Positions 9,786 to 18,595 of a stretch of 64,000 nt of DNA are shown piece by piece. How positions within the stretch are numbered: the stretch's first letter is position 1; the number at the start of each line of letters is the position of its first letter. The notes under the pieces are model-generated. The model saw only the letters and a program-made list of their open reading frames with translations. It ran no database searches and was not told the DNA's origin. A program made the position numbers and the translations under genes. This stretch comes from Zhihengliuella flava (GTDB lineage Bacteria > Actinomycetota > Actinomycetes > Actinomycetales > Micrococcaceae), in NCBI RefSeq assembly GCF_015751895.1, contig NZ_JADOTZ010000001.1:2666001-2730000 (forward strand), read 5' to 3'.

Positions 9786-9823
9786 GTTACTCGTTGGTGT
9801 CCCAATTGTTTCCGTGGTGTTAC
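9786..9823 (-). promoter_or_regulatory. Two-box GlnR-type operator upstream of glnA1
   Basis: On the complementary strand the sequence reads GTAAC-N6-GAAAC-N6-GACAC-N6-GTAAC, ending 93 bp before the glnA1 start. This is the a-b-a-b arrangement with 6-bp spacers known for GlnR in Streptomyces and mycobacteria (gTnAC-n6-GnAAC repeated): the first a-b pair fits fully and the second has one deviation (GACAC). The motif and spacing are read directly; binding by GlnR is inference, and glnR itself is not in the window. Confidence 0.75.
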
Positions 9824-9895
9824 ACCGTGGGGAGTTGCCGCGCTGCACCTTAAGGGGCGGCTTATGGTGGACGGCGACGCGGTAGCATTTAAACC

Positions 9896-10333
9896 GTGGA
9901 AAGACGCGATATTGGATCATGGCTCGAGGGGCCGCCGCAGCTGCACGCTGGTGGGTGGCCGGGCAAGCGACTGGGGCGTCCAGAATATGGACCCGGCAGC
10001 GTGGCAAGGATTGGGCCACGGGTCGTCGCGCTCTTCATCGACTGGGGGCTAGCCATGCTCGTCTCCTTCCTCTTTTTTAACGCCGATGCCGTGGCTAATC
10101 TCGCCATCTTTGCCGCCATGACCTTGGTTTTCGTCTCGGTGACCGGCCACACCGTGGGGCACCGAGTGATGGGCATGCAGGTGCAGCGCCTTGATGGAAC
10201 AGCCGTCAAGCCTGTGGACGGTGTGGTGCGCACGCTGCTGGTGTGCCTCGTGATCCCGGCTCTCCTCTCCGACGCGGACCAGCGGGGATTGCAGGACAGG
10301 GTCCGGCAGACGATTTTGGTGCGTACGCGCTAG
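9896..10333 (+). CDS. RDD-family membrane protein
   Basis: A 145-residue protein from the GTG at 9896. It begins with a hydrophilic, tryptophan-containing stretch (MERRDIGSWLEGPPQL), followed by GSVARIGPRVVALFIDWGLA, the arginine/aspartate pattern that names the RDD family, then about three hydrophobic segments, with GHTVGHRVMGMQVQRLDG between two of them. The family is of unknown transport or structural role in the cytoplasmic membrane. It is divergent from glnA1 and convergent with the DUF4191 gene, a position I recall as conserved in Micrococcaceae. No function beyond membrane location is claimed. The start overlaps no other gene and has only a weak ribosome binding site. Confidence 0.85.
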   Translation: MERRDIGSWLEGPPQLHAGGWPGKRLGRPEYGPGSVARIGPRVVALFIDWGLAMLVSFLFFNADAVANLAIFAAMTLVFVSVTGHTVGHRVMGMQVQRLDGTAVKPVDGVVRTLLVCLVIPALLSDADQRGLQDRVRQTILVRTR

Positions 10334-10356
10334 GGGCACCACCCCGACGAACGCAT

Positions 10357-10390
10357 CGAGGGCCTCCACGGAAATCCGTGGAGGCCCTCG
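10357..10390. terminator. Bidirectional terminator hairpin
   Basis: Arms 10357-10372 and 10375-10390 are perfect 16-bp complements separated by two bases (a practical tetraloop). It lies 24 nt after the RDD stop and 23 nt beyond the stop of the convergent DUF4191 gene, so it can end both transcripts. Confidence 0.85.
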
Positions 10391-10412
10391 ACACAAATGG
10401 GAAGGGTGCGAC

Positions 10413-11171
10413 CTACCGGCCGCGCAAGGAGCGGCGGTCCGGGCGGGCGCGCATCGGGTCAATGCCCTTCGGGACCGGAAGCTTGCCCGTGCCGAGCGCG
10501 CTCAGGCGGCGGTCGACCTGGTGAACAGCGGCTTTATCCAGCTTCTTCGGCAGCTTCTTCATGGTCTTGGCGACGTCGCCGAGCTTCGTCTGGCCATCGG
10601 CCGACCCAGCATTGATCACGTGAATGGGTACGTTCGGCAATACGCGAGACATGCGGCGCCGCTCGCCCTCCACCAGGGGCTTGACTCGGCCCGAAGGCCC
10701 CTCGGTCACCAACACGACGCCCGGCTTGCCGATCGCCATGAAGACTAGGTCCTGCGTCCGCGGGCTCACCGCAACGGGCTCTTCTTTGACGTTCCAGCCG
10801 CGCTTGAGCGTGCTCATGGCGGCCCCAGCGGCGCCTTGTCGACCCTCGATTTGGGCGAAGGCGGCCGTCTCAGCCTTCCGCGAGAGAACGATGGTCGCCA
10901 AGAGGAGGCCGATCGGAATGGAGATCAGCAGCAGGGTGACCCAGTTATTGATGAGCAGGCCGATGACGAGGCCAACGGCCACGACGCCCAGGAAGACCAG
11001 AGCCATCCACCACACGACGCTCGGGTCGTGCCGGCGGGTCATCTTGAACACCTGAGCAATCTGCTTCAGGCGTCCGGGCTCCTTGTTCGCTTTCTCGGGC
11101 TTCGGCTTGCGTTTGAACAGGCCGCGCTTCTGCGGCTCATCTGCGGATGCGCTGTTGGAGGTGTTGGCCAT
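10413..11171 (-). CDS. DUF4191 membrane protein
   Basis: A 252-residue protein of the DUF4191 family, common beside lipA in actinobacteria. The N-terminus is basic and low complexity (KRGLFKRKPKPEKANKEPGR). Two adjacent hydrophobic helices (about residues 53-72 and 75-95, WWMALVFLGVVAVGLVIGLL and NNWVTLLLISIPIGLLLATI) form a hairpin in the membrane. The cytoplasmic C-terminal part includes the motif GRQGAAGAAM near residue 110 and the VVLVTEGPSGRVKPL strand. Its biochemical function is unknown. It follows lipA on the same strand after 12 bp, so it is probably the last gene of a lipB-lipA-DUF4191 operon. That association suggests, but does not show, a link to lipoate metabolism. Confidence 0.88.
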   Translation of the reverse strand: MANTSNSASADEPQKRGLFKRKPKPEKANKEPGRLKQIAQVFKMTRRHDPSVVWWMALVFLGVVAVGLVIGLLINNWVTLLLISIPIGLLLATIVLSRKAETAAFAQIEGRQGAAGAAMSTLKRGWNVKEEPVAVSPRTQDLVFMAIGKPGVVLVTEGPSGRVKPLVEGERRRMSRVLPNVPIHVINAGSADGQTKLGDVAKTMKKLPKKLDKAAVHQVDRRLSALGTGKLPVPKGIDPMRARPDRRSLRGR

Positions 11172-11183
11172 AATGGCTCAATT

Positions 11184-12119
11184 CTACGCGATCGCGCGGC
11201 CCTTCTTCTCCATGGCTTCCCGCCACAAGGTGCCTGCGCGGTAGGACGAACGCACCAACGGGCCGCTCATGACGCCTAGGAAGCCCATCTCTTCGGCTTC
11301 CTGCTTAATTTCGACAAACTCTTGAGGCTTCACCCAGCGGTCCACGGGGAGGTGGCGCTCCGTGGGGCGCAAATATTGGGTGACCGTGATCAGGTCGCAC
11401 CCGGCGTCGTAGTGGTCCTGCAAGGCCTGAGTGATCTCTTGCCGCGTCTCGCCCATGCCGAGGATGAGATTCGACTTCGTGATCATGCCGCGCCGGCGAC
11501 CGTGAGCGAGTACGTCGAGCGAGCGCTCGTACCGGAACGCGGGGCGGATCCGCTTAAAGATGCGCGGAACGGTCTCCACGTTGTGGGCGAAAACCTCTGG
11601 GGCCGAGTCACAGATTTCATCGAGGTACTCGGGCTTGCCGGAGAAGTCTGGAATCAGCAGCTCCACGCCCGTGTCTGGGTTCATTTTGTGAATCTGCCGC
11701 ACCGTTTGGGCGTAGAGCCACGTGCCCTCGTCCTCTAAGTCGTCGCGAGCCACGCCTGTCACCGTCGCGTACCGCAGCTCCATCTTCTTCACGCTGGTGG
11801 CAACTTTGAAGGGTTCGGCTCGGTCCACCGGCTGGGGCTTGCCGGTATCGATCTGGCAGAAGTCGCACCGACGCGTACACGCTGAACCGCCAATCAGGAA
11901 GGTCGCCTCCCGATCTTCCCAACATTCGAAAATGTTGGGGCAGCCCGCCTCCTGACAGACCGTGTGTAGGCCTTCTGATTTGACGAGGTTCTTCAGCTCC
12001 ACGTACTCCGGGCCGATATTGACCTTCGCTTTGATCCAATCCGGCTTTCTCTCGACGGGGGTGGACGCATTGCGCTGTTCAATCCGCAGGAGGCGGCGGC
12101 CTTCTGGTGCCAAAGTCAT
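11184..12119 (-). CDS. lipA: Lipoyl synthase
   Basis: A 311-residue radical-SAM enzyme that inserts two sulfur atoms into protein-bound octanoyl chains to make lipoyl groups. Both [4Fe-4S] motifs are visible: the auxiliary cluster [12 protein letters not shown] near residues 58-69 and the radical-SAM CTRRCDFC near residues 81-88. The family end R-S-S-Y-x-A is present as [11 protein letters not shown]. Its ATG at 12119 overlaps the lipB stop by 4 nt (ATGA), indicating translational coupling. It works after LipB and acts on E2 proteins such as SucB at 15091 and on the glycine cleavage H protein. Assignment is certain from motifs and context. Confidence 0.97.
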   Translation of the reverse strand: MTLAPEGRRLLRIEQRNASTPVERKPDWIKAKVNIGPEYVELKNLVKSEGLHTVCQEAGCPNIFECWEDREATFLIGGSACTRRCDFCQIDTGKPQPVDRAEPFKVATSVKKMELRYATVTGVARDDLEDEGTWLYAQTVRQIHKMNPDTGVELLIPDFSGKPEYLDEICDSAPEVFAHNVETVPRIFKRIRPAFRYERSLDVLAHGRRRGMITKSNLILGMGETRQEITQALQDHYDAGCDLITVTQYLRPTERHLPVDRWVKPQEFVEIKQEAEEMGFLGVMSGPLVRSSYRAGTLWREAMEKKGRAIA

Positions 12120-12814
12120 GCAAGTACTCCCTGATGTGAGGATGTGGCGGTGTGGTTCTCCGCCGTCGTGCCGATGGCTGCTGGTAGCAGCCGTTCGAAT
12201 TCCTTCTTGACGTGGCTGACGACGTCGGCCGGGGTGATGTGTTGGTGGGCTTCAGCGCTGATCGTCGTCACCGAAGCGTCCGTGATTCCGCAGGGGATGA
12301 TGTTGCCGTAGGCGCTGAGGTCGTTCGAGCAATTCAGCGCAAAGCCATGCATCGTCACGCCGTGCAGCACGCGGATCCCGATGGCGGCGATCTTTCGATC
12401 CTGCGCGCCGCGATCGCCGCGGACCCAGACCCCAGCGCGGCCGTCGACGCGTGTGGCGTCGATGCCATAGTGCGCGACGACGTTGATCAGTACCTCCTCA
12501 AGGCGCCAGACGTAGTCCTTGACGGCCGAGCGATCCGCCAAGGGAACGATGGGATACGCCACCAACTGACCGGGACCATGCCAGGTGAGTTTGCCGCCGC
12601 GGTCGACGTCGACCACGTCCGTGCCATCTCGGGGGAGATCTTGCGGTTCGGTGCGCTTGCCAGCCGTATACACGGCAGCATGTTCGAGGAGAAGCACCTC
12701 CGGTGCGGCCTCTTCCGCGACCACTCGCTGGTGCAGATCGCGTTGAAGATCCCAGCATTCGCGGTAGTCAACGAAGGAAGGCGCCAAGCCCAAGGTGCGA
12801 AACGTCAGAGCCAT
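12116..12814 (-). CDS. lipB: Octanoyl-ACP:protein octanoyltransferase
   Basis: A 232-residue protein that transfers octanoate from acyl carrier protein to the lipoyl-domain lysine of target enzymes, producing the substrate for LipA. Conserved motifs are [17 protein letters not shown] near residue 73, [10 protein letters not shown] near 153 and the catalytic-cysteine strand IIPCGI near 172. The ATG at 12814 gives a normal LipB N-terminus ([20 protein letters not shown]). The last ~15 residues ([15 protein letters not shown]) are a low-complexity tail. It heads the lipB-lipA-DUF4191 transcript and is divergent from the protein kinase gene, with 102 bp between their starts. Confidence 0.96.
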   Translation of the reverse strand: MALTFRTLGLAPSFVDYRECWDLQRDLHQRVVAEEAAPEVLLLEHAAVYTAGKRTEPQDLPRDGTDVVDVDRGGKLTWHGPGQLVAYPIVPLADRSAVKDYVWRLEEVLINVVAHYGIDATRVDGRAGVWVRGDRGAQDRKIAAIGIRVLHGVTMHGFALNCSNDLSAYGNIIPCGITDASVTTISAEAHQHITPADVVSHVKKEFERLLPAAIGTTAENHTATSSHQGVLA

Positions 12815-12916
12815 GGTGGTCAGCGTACGCCGCGTCGCGAGTCGATGCTACTCGTGGTCGCGCGTCGCCTGTGGATAACTCCTGCAGCACGTCATAAAAC
12901 CGGCTACAAAAGACTT

Positions 12917-14515
12917 ATGAACGAAAGAGGCTCGCAGCAATGCCAAGAATCGGCACGATTTGACGCCGTCTTACACGGGGGCGTCGAAGTCGTGAGTCAC
13001 CCGAGAGCCCTCGGCGCCGGAGGCTCGGGGCGCGTATACCTCGTTGATCGCGCCGACGGTCGTGAGGCGGCGCTGAAGGTTCTTGCGGAGGACTCCGGAC
13101 AGCCACGTCGGCACGAAGGTGACCTGATGTCAGGTCTCGAGCACGACCACTTGGTGTCTCAGCTCGGTTGGGGGCGCTGCGACCAGGGCCAAGGGCTCTT
13201 GATGGAGTATTTACCGGGTGGCACCGCGGAAGCTCTGGTGCGGCACTCGGACCGGCTCTCTCCAGGCGAGGTGCTCACGGTCGTGGCCCCTATCGCGTCG
13301 GCGGTGGCATACCTCCACGGGCAGGGGGTGAGTCACGGCGACATTTCGCCGGGCAATATCCTGTTCACTGCGGATGGGCGGCCCCAGCTGGTTGATCTCG
13401 GATTGGCCGCACTTCCGGGCCGGCGCGGCCAGCGCGCCGGTACCGAGGGATTCATGGCGCCCGAGCTCCACGATGAATCTGCGGTGGATGATCCGCGCCG
13501 GCGGCAAGGTGCGGACGTGTACTCGCTGGCTGGTGTGACTTGGTTCCTGCTGACCGGTCATCCGGCCGAGCCCACCTTTCACCGTCCCCCTCTACCGGGC
13601 CTGCGCCAAGATGTCCCCGCTGCCGCCGTCGACCTCATCGAGCGAGGTTTGGCAGAAGACCCAGACGAGCGGCCGAGCGCGGCTGAGTTCTGGCGCGACA
13701 TCTTTGCGCTCGGAAACCCCGAACCCCTGGACCTTCGGGCGTCCGCGGACGCCCGGGGGCTGGCACGGCTCGTGACGTCCGCCGTGACGCCAGCGCACCG
13801 CCGCGCCAAGCGACGCCGGGGTTCCACTCGGTTCGCTCGTTGGCGCCCACAGCGAGGGATCCGCCGTGGAGTGAGTCCGCGTGTGAGGCTCGAGGCCCGG
13901 CGCGCACGGGGCGTCGGTGAGCACGCGCCGCACTGGAAGCGTCGCGGGATCCTCCTCGGCGGCGCGCTGGTCGCGATCGTCGCTGGTGCGCTGTACTGGG
14001 GGTTCGAATCAGCGAGTGAGCGCGCAGGGCAACCGGCCGCGGGAACGAGCCGGGCCATGGGCAACCCGCACGGACGGGAACCGTCCGCGGCTCAGCTGCC
14101 AGGAGGCGACGAAGCGGCTGCTACTCGAGCGCGGACGGAAGCGGTGCTCAATGACCTCGCCATGCAGCGCGCCGAAGCATTAGTGAATCGAAATTCGGAT
14201 GCCCTGGACGAGGTATACATCGATGACGCCGCAGCTCGGCCGGACATCGAGGTGATCGAGGCGCTGGAATTGCGCGGCGAGGTCTATCAGGGCCTGCAAT
14301 TGTCCATGGAAGTGGACTCTGTGGCGTCCGCAAACGCCGCGACGCAGGTCGTCGAGGCCGTCGGTCGCCTGTCCGCGTATCGAGTGATGACTGAGGACGG
14401 TGAGGTAGTGGAGGACGTGTCGGGGACGACGAGGCAAGACCTCACGGTCACCTTAGTGCGCACTGACGGTGCGGGCTGGAAAATCTCGAGTCTGACGGCG
14501 GAGGATCCAGCCTAG
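12917..14515 (+). CDS. Membrane-anchored serine/threonine protein kinase with extracellular NTF2-like domain
   Basis: From the ATG at 12917 the protein has 532 residues. The N-terminal kinase domain (about 25-265) has the glycine loop GAGGSG (33-38), the ATP lysine K54 (AALKVL), a catalytic loop HGDISPGNIL with HGD instead of HRD (D142), DLG instead of DFG (D160) and an APEL motif at 181-184. A very basic linker (290-342) leads to one membrane helix at about 344-362 (ILLGGALVAIVAGALYWGF). The remaining ~170 residues are outside and end in a region resembling SnoaL/NTF2-fold domains (VLNDLAMQRAEALVNRN to WKISSLTAEDP). PASTA repeats are absent. All catalytic residues are present, so it is probably active. 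An open frame continues far upstream antisense to lipB but is not coding. The start has no clear Shine-Dalgarno; a TACAAA 7 nt upstream could be a -10 for a leaderless message. Confidence 0.85.
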   Translation: MNERGSQQCQESARFDAVLHGGVEVVSHPRALGAGGSGRVYLVDRADGREAALKVLAEDSGQPRRHEGDLMSGLEHDHLVSQLGWGRCDQGQGLLMEYLPGGTAEALVRHSDRLSPGEVLTVVAPIASAVAYLHGQGVSHGDISPGNILFTADGRPQLVDLGLAALPGRRGQRAGTEGFMAPELHDESAVDDPRRRQGADVYSLAGVTWFLLTGHPAEPTFHRPPLPGLRQDVPAAAVDLIERGLAEDPDERPSAAEFWRDIFALGNPEPLDLRASADARGLARLVTSAVTPAHRRAKRRRGSTRFARWRPQRGIRRGVSPRVRLEARRARGVGEHAPHWKRRGILLGGALVAIVAGALYWGFESASERAGQPAAGTSRAMGNPHGREPSAAQLPGGDEAAATRARTEAVLNDLAMQRAEALVNRNSDALDEVYIDDAAARPDIEVIEALELRGEVYQGLQLSMEVDSVASANAATQVVEAVGRLSAYRVMTEDGEVVEDVSGTTRQDLTVTLVRTDGAGWKISSLTAEDPA

Positions 14516-14544
14516 GACCCAACATGGCCGGTCGCCTCACATGA

Positions 14545-14590
14545 CGGTGGCTGCCTTCCTCGAGCGTCATCTCGAACAAGGCGGCCACCG
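14545..14590 (+). terminator. Imperfect hairpin after the kinase gene
   Basis: Arms 14545-14557 and 14578-14590 pair over 13 bp with one G-U type mismatch around a 20-nt loop that contains a small inner stem. It is 30 nt past the kinase stop and 21 nt past the convergent membrane-protein gene, so it could serve either. The large loop makes it a weaker call than the other hairpins. Confidence 0.5.
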
Positions 14591-14610
14591 GACCGAGGCC
14601 GTGCGGTGTT

Positions 14611-14967
14611 TTACCAGAAAATCGCGAGCGCCACGTTGATGAGGGAGAAGCCACCGACCGTGTGAGCGATGCCCTTCGAGACGTCTTCGCCCTTCGCCAT
14701 CTTCTTGCGGCCGATGATCGCGGCCACGAGGACGGCGATCAGGAGCACGAGCTTGACGCCAATTTTGGCGTGATTCACCGGATCATCCGCCGTCGCGTTC
14801 ATCTCCGCGAGGCCTGTCAGCGCGAGTCCGCTGACCAGCTGCACCCAAGCACCGATGAACTGCCAGCGCCCAACCGTGGGCGTCTTGAAGGCTGCCAGCC
14901 ATCCACCGACCAGGGCCGCGGCACCCAAAATATGGAAGAAGAGAAGAAGCGAATGAAGGAAATCCAT
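14611..14967 (-). CDS. Small four-helix membrane protein
   Basis: The ATG at 14967 starts a 118-residue, very hydrophobic protein (MDFLHSLLLFFHILGAAALV); the frame is open 19 codons further, but those codons are charged and membrane-unlike. Four helices are visible: about 4-24, 39-55, 68-85 and 98-117, with a short basic loop GRKKMAKGEDVSKG before the last. The two N-terminal histidines in LHSLLLFFHILG are reminiscent of heme- or metal-binding four-helix families such as CopD-like proteins, but the likeness is weak and no function is assigned. It converges with the kinase gene and lies downstream of sucB beyond a strong terminator, so it is probably transcribed alone. Confidence 0.7.
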   Translation of the reverse strand: MDFLHSLLLFFHILGAAALVGGWLAAFKTPTVGRWQFIGAWVQLVSGLALTGLAEMNATADDPVNHAKIGVKLVLLIAVLVAAIIGRKKMAKGEDVSKGIAHTVGGFSLINVALAIFW

Positions 14968-15030
14968 GCGCCCTATTCTACGGGTTTTCGACGACGTGTC
15001 GAAAAGTGCGCCAATGGTCACCAATGCACA

Positions 15031-15076
15031 ACAGCCCGGGGCGAGGACACGTAGTGGTGTCCTCGCCCCGGGCTGT
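15031..15076 (-). terminator. Perfect 20-bp hairpin after sucB
   Basis: Arms 15031-15050 and 15057-15076 are exact complements around a 6-nt loop. It begins 15 nt after the sucB stop on the complementary strand and ends the lpdA-sucB transcript. Confidence 0.88.
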
Positions 15077-15090
15077 TTGGAGAGCGTAGC

Positions 15091-16869
15091 TTAGAGGCCG
15101 AGCTCCCCTTCGAAGGCGCCGCCTTCCAGCCGCGCCTTGAGGGTCTGCAGGAAGCGGCCTGCGTCGGCCCCGTCGACCAGTCGGTGATCATAGGTCAGCG
15201 ACAGGTACATCATGTGGCGGATGGCGATCGTGTCATCGCCTTCGTCGTTGGTGACAACGACGGGGCGCTTGACGATGGCACCCGTGCCGAGAATGGCGAC
15301 CTGCGGCTGGTTGATGATGGGCGTGTCGAAGAGCGCGCCCACCGAGCCGATGTTCGTGATCGAGAACGTGCCGCCCGATAACTCATCTGGACCGATCTTG
15401 CCGTCGCGCGTGCGGGCTGCAACGTCGGCGATCTTGCCGGCGAGGCCCGCCATGTTCAAATCACCAGCATCCTGAATGACGGGAACCAGCAGGCCCTTCT
15501 CGGTGTCCACCGCGATGGCCAGGTGCTCGGAACCGTGGTAGGTGATCTCCTGCTTCTGCTCGTCGTATTCAGCGTTGAGCTTCGGGTGCTGCTTCAGCGC
15601 CTCGGTCACCGCCTTGGCGATGAACGGCAGGAAGGTCAAGTTGGTGCCGTTGACGGCCTTAAAGTTGGCCTTGGCGCTCGAGCGCAGCTTGGCTACGCGC
15701 GTCATATCGACTTCCTGAACCTGCGTCAGCTGCGTCGAGACATCCAGCGATTCGCGCATGCGGCTGGCGATGACCTGACGGATACGCGGAGCCTTAACCG
15801 TCGTCCCGCGCAGCGAAGAAGCCTCAGCCGCCGGGGCGGCCGACTTCGGTGCCGCTGCAGCCGCCGGAGTGGACGCCGCGGAGGACTTCTTCGCCGAAAT
15901 GGCTTCCTCAACGTCTTGCTTGCGGATGCGCCCACCGACGCCGGTGCCCTTAACCGTGCTCAGATCGATGTCATTCTGATTGGCCAGCTTGCGGACCAGC
16001 GGCGTCACGTAACCGTCGGCGCTGGGGGTCTCGGCCGACGGGGAGTTCTCCTGCTTCGCCGCCGGCTTGTCCTCGCGCTGCGGCGCTTCGGCCGGCTTCT
16101 CCTCCGACGTGTCAGCGGCGGAGTCCTGCGACGGCTTCTGCTCCGCCTCGGACTTGTCTTCCTTCGGCGCTTCGTTCTGAGGAGCTTCTTCCTTCGGCGC
16201 CTCCTGCTTCGGCGCCTCGTCCGTGGACGATGCACCGGAGCCGATCAAGGCCAACACGGAACCGACCTCGGCGGTCTCGTCCTCACCGACCTTGATCTCC
16301 AGCAGCGTGCCCGCGGCCGGGGAGGGGACCTCGGTGTCGACCTTGTCCGTGGAGACCTCGAGCAGAGGTTCATCGACGGCAACGTCGTCGCCGACTTCCT
16401 TCAGCCACCGCGTGACCGTACCTTCGGTGACGGATTCGCCGAGCGCCGGGAGGGTGATTTCGGTGGCGTCGCCGCTCGCGGACGACGAGTCCTCCTTCGG
16501 TGACTCCGTCGCCTTCTCCGAATCCGATTCCGGAGCCTCATCGGCCTCGGGCTCTTCAGCAGGAGTCTCCTCCGCAGCGGATTCTTCTTCGGCGGTTTCC
16601 TCGGCGGAGCCCTCATCGTTGCTGCCGGACGAGCCATCGCCGATGCGCACGAGCGGGGAGCCAACTTCCGCCTCTTCATCTTCGCCAACAAAGATTTCCT
16701 CGATGACGCCAGCCACCGGGGAAGGTACCTCGGTGTCGACCTTGTCAGTCGAGACCTCGACAAGCGGCTCGTCGACCTCGACGCGATCGCCGACAGCCTT
16801 CAGCCAGCGAGTCACGGTTCCCTCGGTGACGCTTTCACCGAGAGCGGGCAGATTTACGGTTTCAGACAT
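15091..16869 (-). CDS. sucB: 2-oxo acid dehydrogenase E2 (dihydrolipoyllysine acyltransferase) with two lipoyl domains
   Basis: A 592-residue E2 core subunit. Two lipoyl domains carry the modified lysine in STDKVDTE at about K43 and K176. Alanine/glutamate/proline-rich linkers follow, then a peripheral-subunit-binding domain ([20 protein letters not shown], about 287-325) and the catalytic domain (about 355-592) with [15 protein letters not shown] holding the active-site His. In many actinobacteria the succinyltransferase activity for 2-oxoglutarate is fused into SucA/Kgd while this protein (AceF/SucB) forms the shared core for pyruvate and 2-oxoglutarate dehydrogenases; which applies here cannot be told. 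It follows lpdA on the same strand after 49 bp with an AGGAGG site upstream. Neighbouring lipB and lipA can supply its lipoyl groups. Confidence 0.93.
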   Translation of the reverse strand: MSETVNLPALGESVTEGTVTRWLKAVGDRVEVDEPLVEVSTDKVDTEVPSPVAGVIEEIFVGEDEEAEVGSPLVRIGDGSSGSNDEGSAEETAEEESAAEETPAEEPEADEAPESDSEKATESPKEDSSSASGDATEITLPALGESVTEGTVTRWLKEVGDDVAVDEPLLEVSTDKVDTEVPSPAAGTLLEIKVGEDETAEVGSVLALIGSGASSTDEAPKQEAPKEEAPQNEAPKEDKSEAEQKPSQDSAADTSEEKPAEAPQREDKPAAKQENSPSAETPSADGYVTPLVRKLANQNDIDLSTVKGTGVGGRIRKQDVEEAISAKKSSAASTPAAAAAPKSAAPAAEASSLRGTTVKAPRIRQVIASRMRESLDVSTQLTQVQEVDMTRVAKLRSSAKANFKAVNGTNLTFLPFIAKAVTEALKQHPKLNAEYDEQKQEITYHGSEHLAIAVDTEKGLLVPVIQDAGDLNMAGLAGKIADVAARTRDGKIGPDELSGGTFSITNIGSVGALFDTPIINQPQVAILGTGAIVKRPVVVTNDEGDDTIAIRHMMYLSLTYDHRLVDGADAGRFLQTLKARLEGGAFEGELGL

Positions 16870-16918
16870 GTTGTCCCCGTCCTCCTATGGGCGTGAATCT
16901 TGTGATCGTGGTGGTGGC

Positions 16919-18298
16919 TCAGCCGTGCAGCGGCTTGCCGGCCAAGGCCAGGGCGGCTTCGCCGAGGGCCTCGTTCTGCGTGGGGTGAGCGTGGAGCAGC
17001 GGAGCCAAATCCTCGGGGTAGGCTTCCCAATTCACGATCAGCTGCGATTCGCCAATCTGCTCGCCGATGCGCCCGCCGATGCCGTGAACACCAACGATGG
17101 GGCCGTCCTTCTGGCGGACGAGCTTGATGATTCCGCCCGTGCCGAGGATCGACGACTTGCCGTTGCCGGCCAGGTTGTATTCCTGCGTCTCGATGTTGTC
17201 AGCACCAAACTTCTCGGCGGCCTTGGGCTCGGAGTAGCCCACCGACATGATTTCTGGCTCGCAGTACGTGACCTTCGGGATGTTGATGTCCTCAACGACG
17301 ACGGGGTTCAAGCCAGCGATTTCTTCCGCCACGAAGATGCCCTGCTGGAATCCACGGTGAGCGAGCTGAACGCCGGGGACAATGTCACCGATCGCGTAAA
17401 TGTTGCCGACGCCCGTGTGGAGTCGCTCATTGGCCAAGACGAAACCGCGATCCATCGGAATGCCCTGATCTTCGTAGCCGAGTCCTTCGGTGACGGGGCC
17501 GCGGCCCACGGCCACCAGGACGACGTCGGCCTCAAACGTCTTGCCGTCGGCGAGCGTGACCTTTGCGGCGTCGTCGTTCTGTTCCACCTTCTCGAAGAAG
17601 GTACCGGTGTTGAACTTGATGCCGCGCTTCTTGAAGGAGCGCTCGAGGTTCTTGATGATCGCCGGATCTTCGTTCGGCACCAAGTTGGGCAAACCCTCAA
17701 CGATGGTGACGTCCACGCCGAAGGACTTCCAGACAGAGGCGAACTCCACACCGATCACGCCGCCGCCGAGGACGATGGCGGACTCGGGGAGGGAGTCCAT
17801 GTTCAGTGCCTCGGTGGAGGTCATGATGCGTCCGCCGATCTCGATGCCCATGGTCTTCGAGGTCGAGCCGGAGGCGAGAATGATGTTCTTGCCCTTGTAC
17901 TGGGTGCCATCCACGTCGATGGTGTCCTGACCCACGAGGCGGCCGTAACCCTCAATGACGGTGACTTTCTTCATCTTCAGCAGCCCGGACAGGCCCTTGA
18001 ACTTGCCCGCGATGATGCCGTCCTTGTATTCGCGGACCTTAGCCAAGTCGATGGACTCGAGCGACGTATTGATGCCGTACTTTGCGCCCTCGCGAGCGTG
18101 GTCCGCCAGCTCCGCGGAGTGCAGGTAAGCCTTCGTCGGAATGCAGCCGGTGTGCAGGCACGTGCCGCCCACCTTGGCCTTCTCGATCAGACCGACAGTC
18201 AGGCCGAGCTGGACGGCGCGCAATGCTGCCGCATAGCCGCCGCTGCCGCCACCGAGGATCAGTACGTCAAACTCTTGCGTTGTTGCCGTTTCGGCCAC
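16919..18298 (-). CDS. lpdA: Dihydrolipoyl dehydrogenase (E3)
   Basis: I take the GTG at 18298, preceded by GAGGGAG, giving 459 residues; the frame is open 30 codons more but that part is low complexity. It is an FAD flavoprotein that reoxidises dihydrolipoyl groups with NAD+ in 2-oxo acid dehydrogenases and glycine cleavage. The FAD motif LGGGSGGYAAA, the redox disulfide GGTCLHTGCIPTK (C47, C52), the NAD motif LGGGVIGVEFASVW, the second FAD motif YAIGDIVPG and the C-terminal active base HAHPTQNEALGE (His ~438, Glu ~443) are all present. It is the first gene of the lpdA-sucB pair. Confidence 0.96.
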   Translation of the reverse strand: MAETATTQEFDVLILGGGSGGYAAALRAVQLGLTVGLIEKAKVGGTCLHTGCIPTKAYLHSAELADHAREGAKYGINTSLESIDLAKVREYKDGIIAGKFKGLSGLLKMKKVTVIEGYGRLVGQDTIDVDGTQYKGKNIILASGSTSKTMGIEIGGRIMTSTEALNMDSLPESAIVLGGGVIGVEFASVWKSFGVDVTIVEGLPNLVPNEDPAIIKNLERSFKKRGIKFNTGTFFEKVEQNDDAAKVTLADGKTFEADVVLVAVGRGPVTEGLGYEDQGIPMDRGFVLANERLHTGVGNIYAIGDIVPGVQLAHRGFQQGIFVAEEIAGLNPVVVEDINIPKVTYCEPEIMSVGYSEPKAAEKFGADNIETQEYNLAGNGKSSILGTGGIIKLVRQKDGPIVGVHGIGGRIGEQIGESQLIVNWEAYPEDLAPLLHAHPTQNEALGEAALALAGKPLHG

Positions 18299-18507
18299 GT
18301 GAACGCTCCCTCGCGATTGAGTTAGGGCTCCCGAGTCAACGGGAGGTGCTGTGGAGACGCCGGCCACGCTGTTCTCGTGCCGGCTCATTGTGGTGTTCTT
18401 TCAAGAAGTACCTTAGCCCCTATCGCCCGTGCTAGGCATCTGGCTAAGACACAGGAGAGAGTTCTCACGCACGGTTATTGCCCGCTGCGTCACTGACTCA
18501 CCCCTAG

Positions 18508-18541
18508 AGGGCGGGGCACGCTATTCGTGGTACCCCGCCCT
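18508..18541 (-). terminator. Hairpin downstream of pepA
   Basis: AGGGCGGGG at 18508-18516 pairs with CCCCGCCCT at 18533-18541, and CACG at 18517-18520 with CGTG at 18526-18529, leaving a 5-nt loop and a 3-nt bulge. It starts 55 nt past the pepA stop. The rest of the 297 bp between pepA and lpdA shows only the lpdA leader. Confidence 0.65.
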
Positions 18542-18595
18542 GAGAGTGCTGCGCGATCCTCACCCGCGAGTGCGCCGAGGACGTCGAAGCGGACG

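Noticed and set aside
12212-12916. In-frame upstream extension of the kinase gene (235 codons)
   Set aside because: It is antisense to lipB, has no kinase-family features and lies before a proper ATG; it is an open frame produced by GC bias.
16223-18325. 700-codon plus-strand open frame
   Set aside because: It lies antisense to sucB and lpdA, both of which carry complete catalytic motifs; the Ser/Thr-rich translation mirrors the acidic linker of sucB.
18299-18388. 30-codon N-terminal extension of lpdA
   Set aside because: Low complexity, and the GTG at 18298 has a GAGGGAG site directly upstream.
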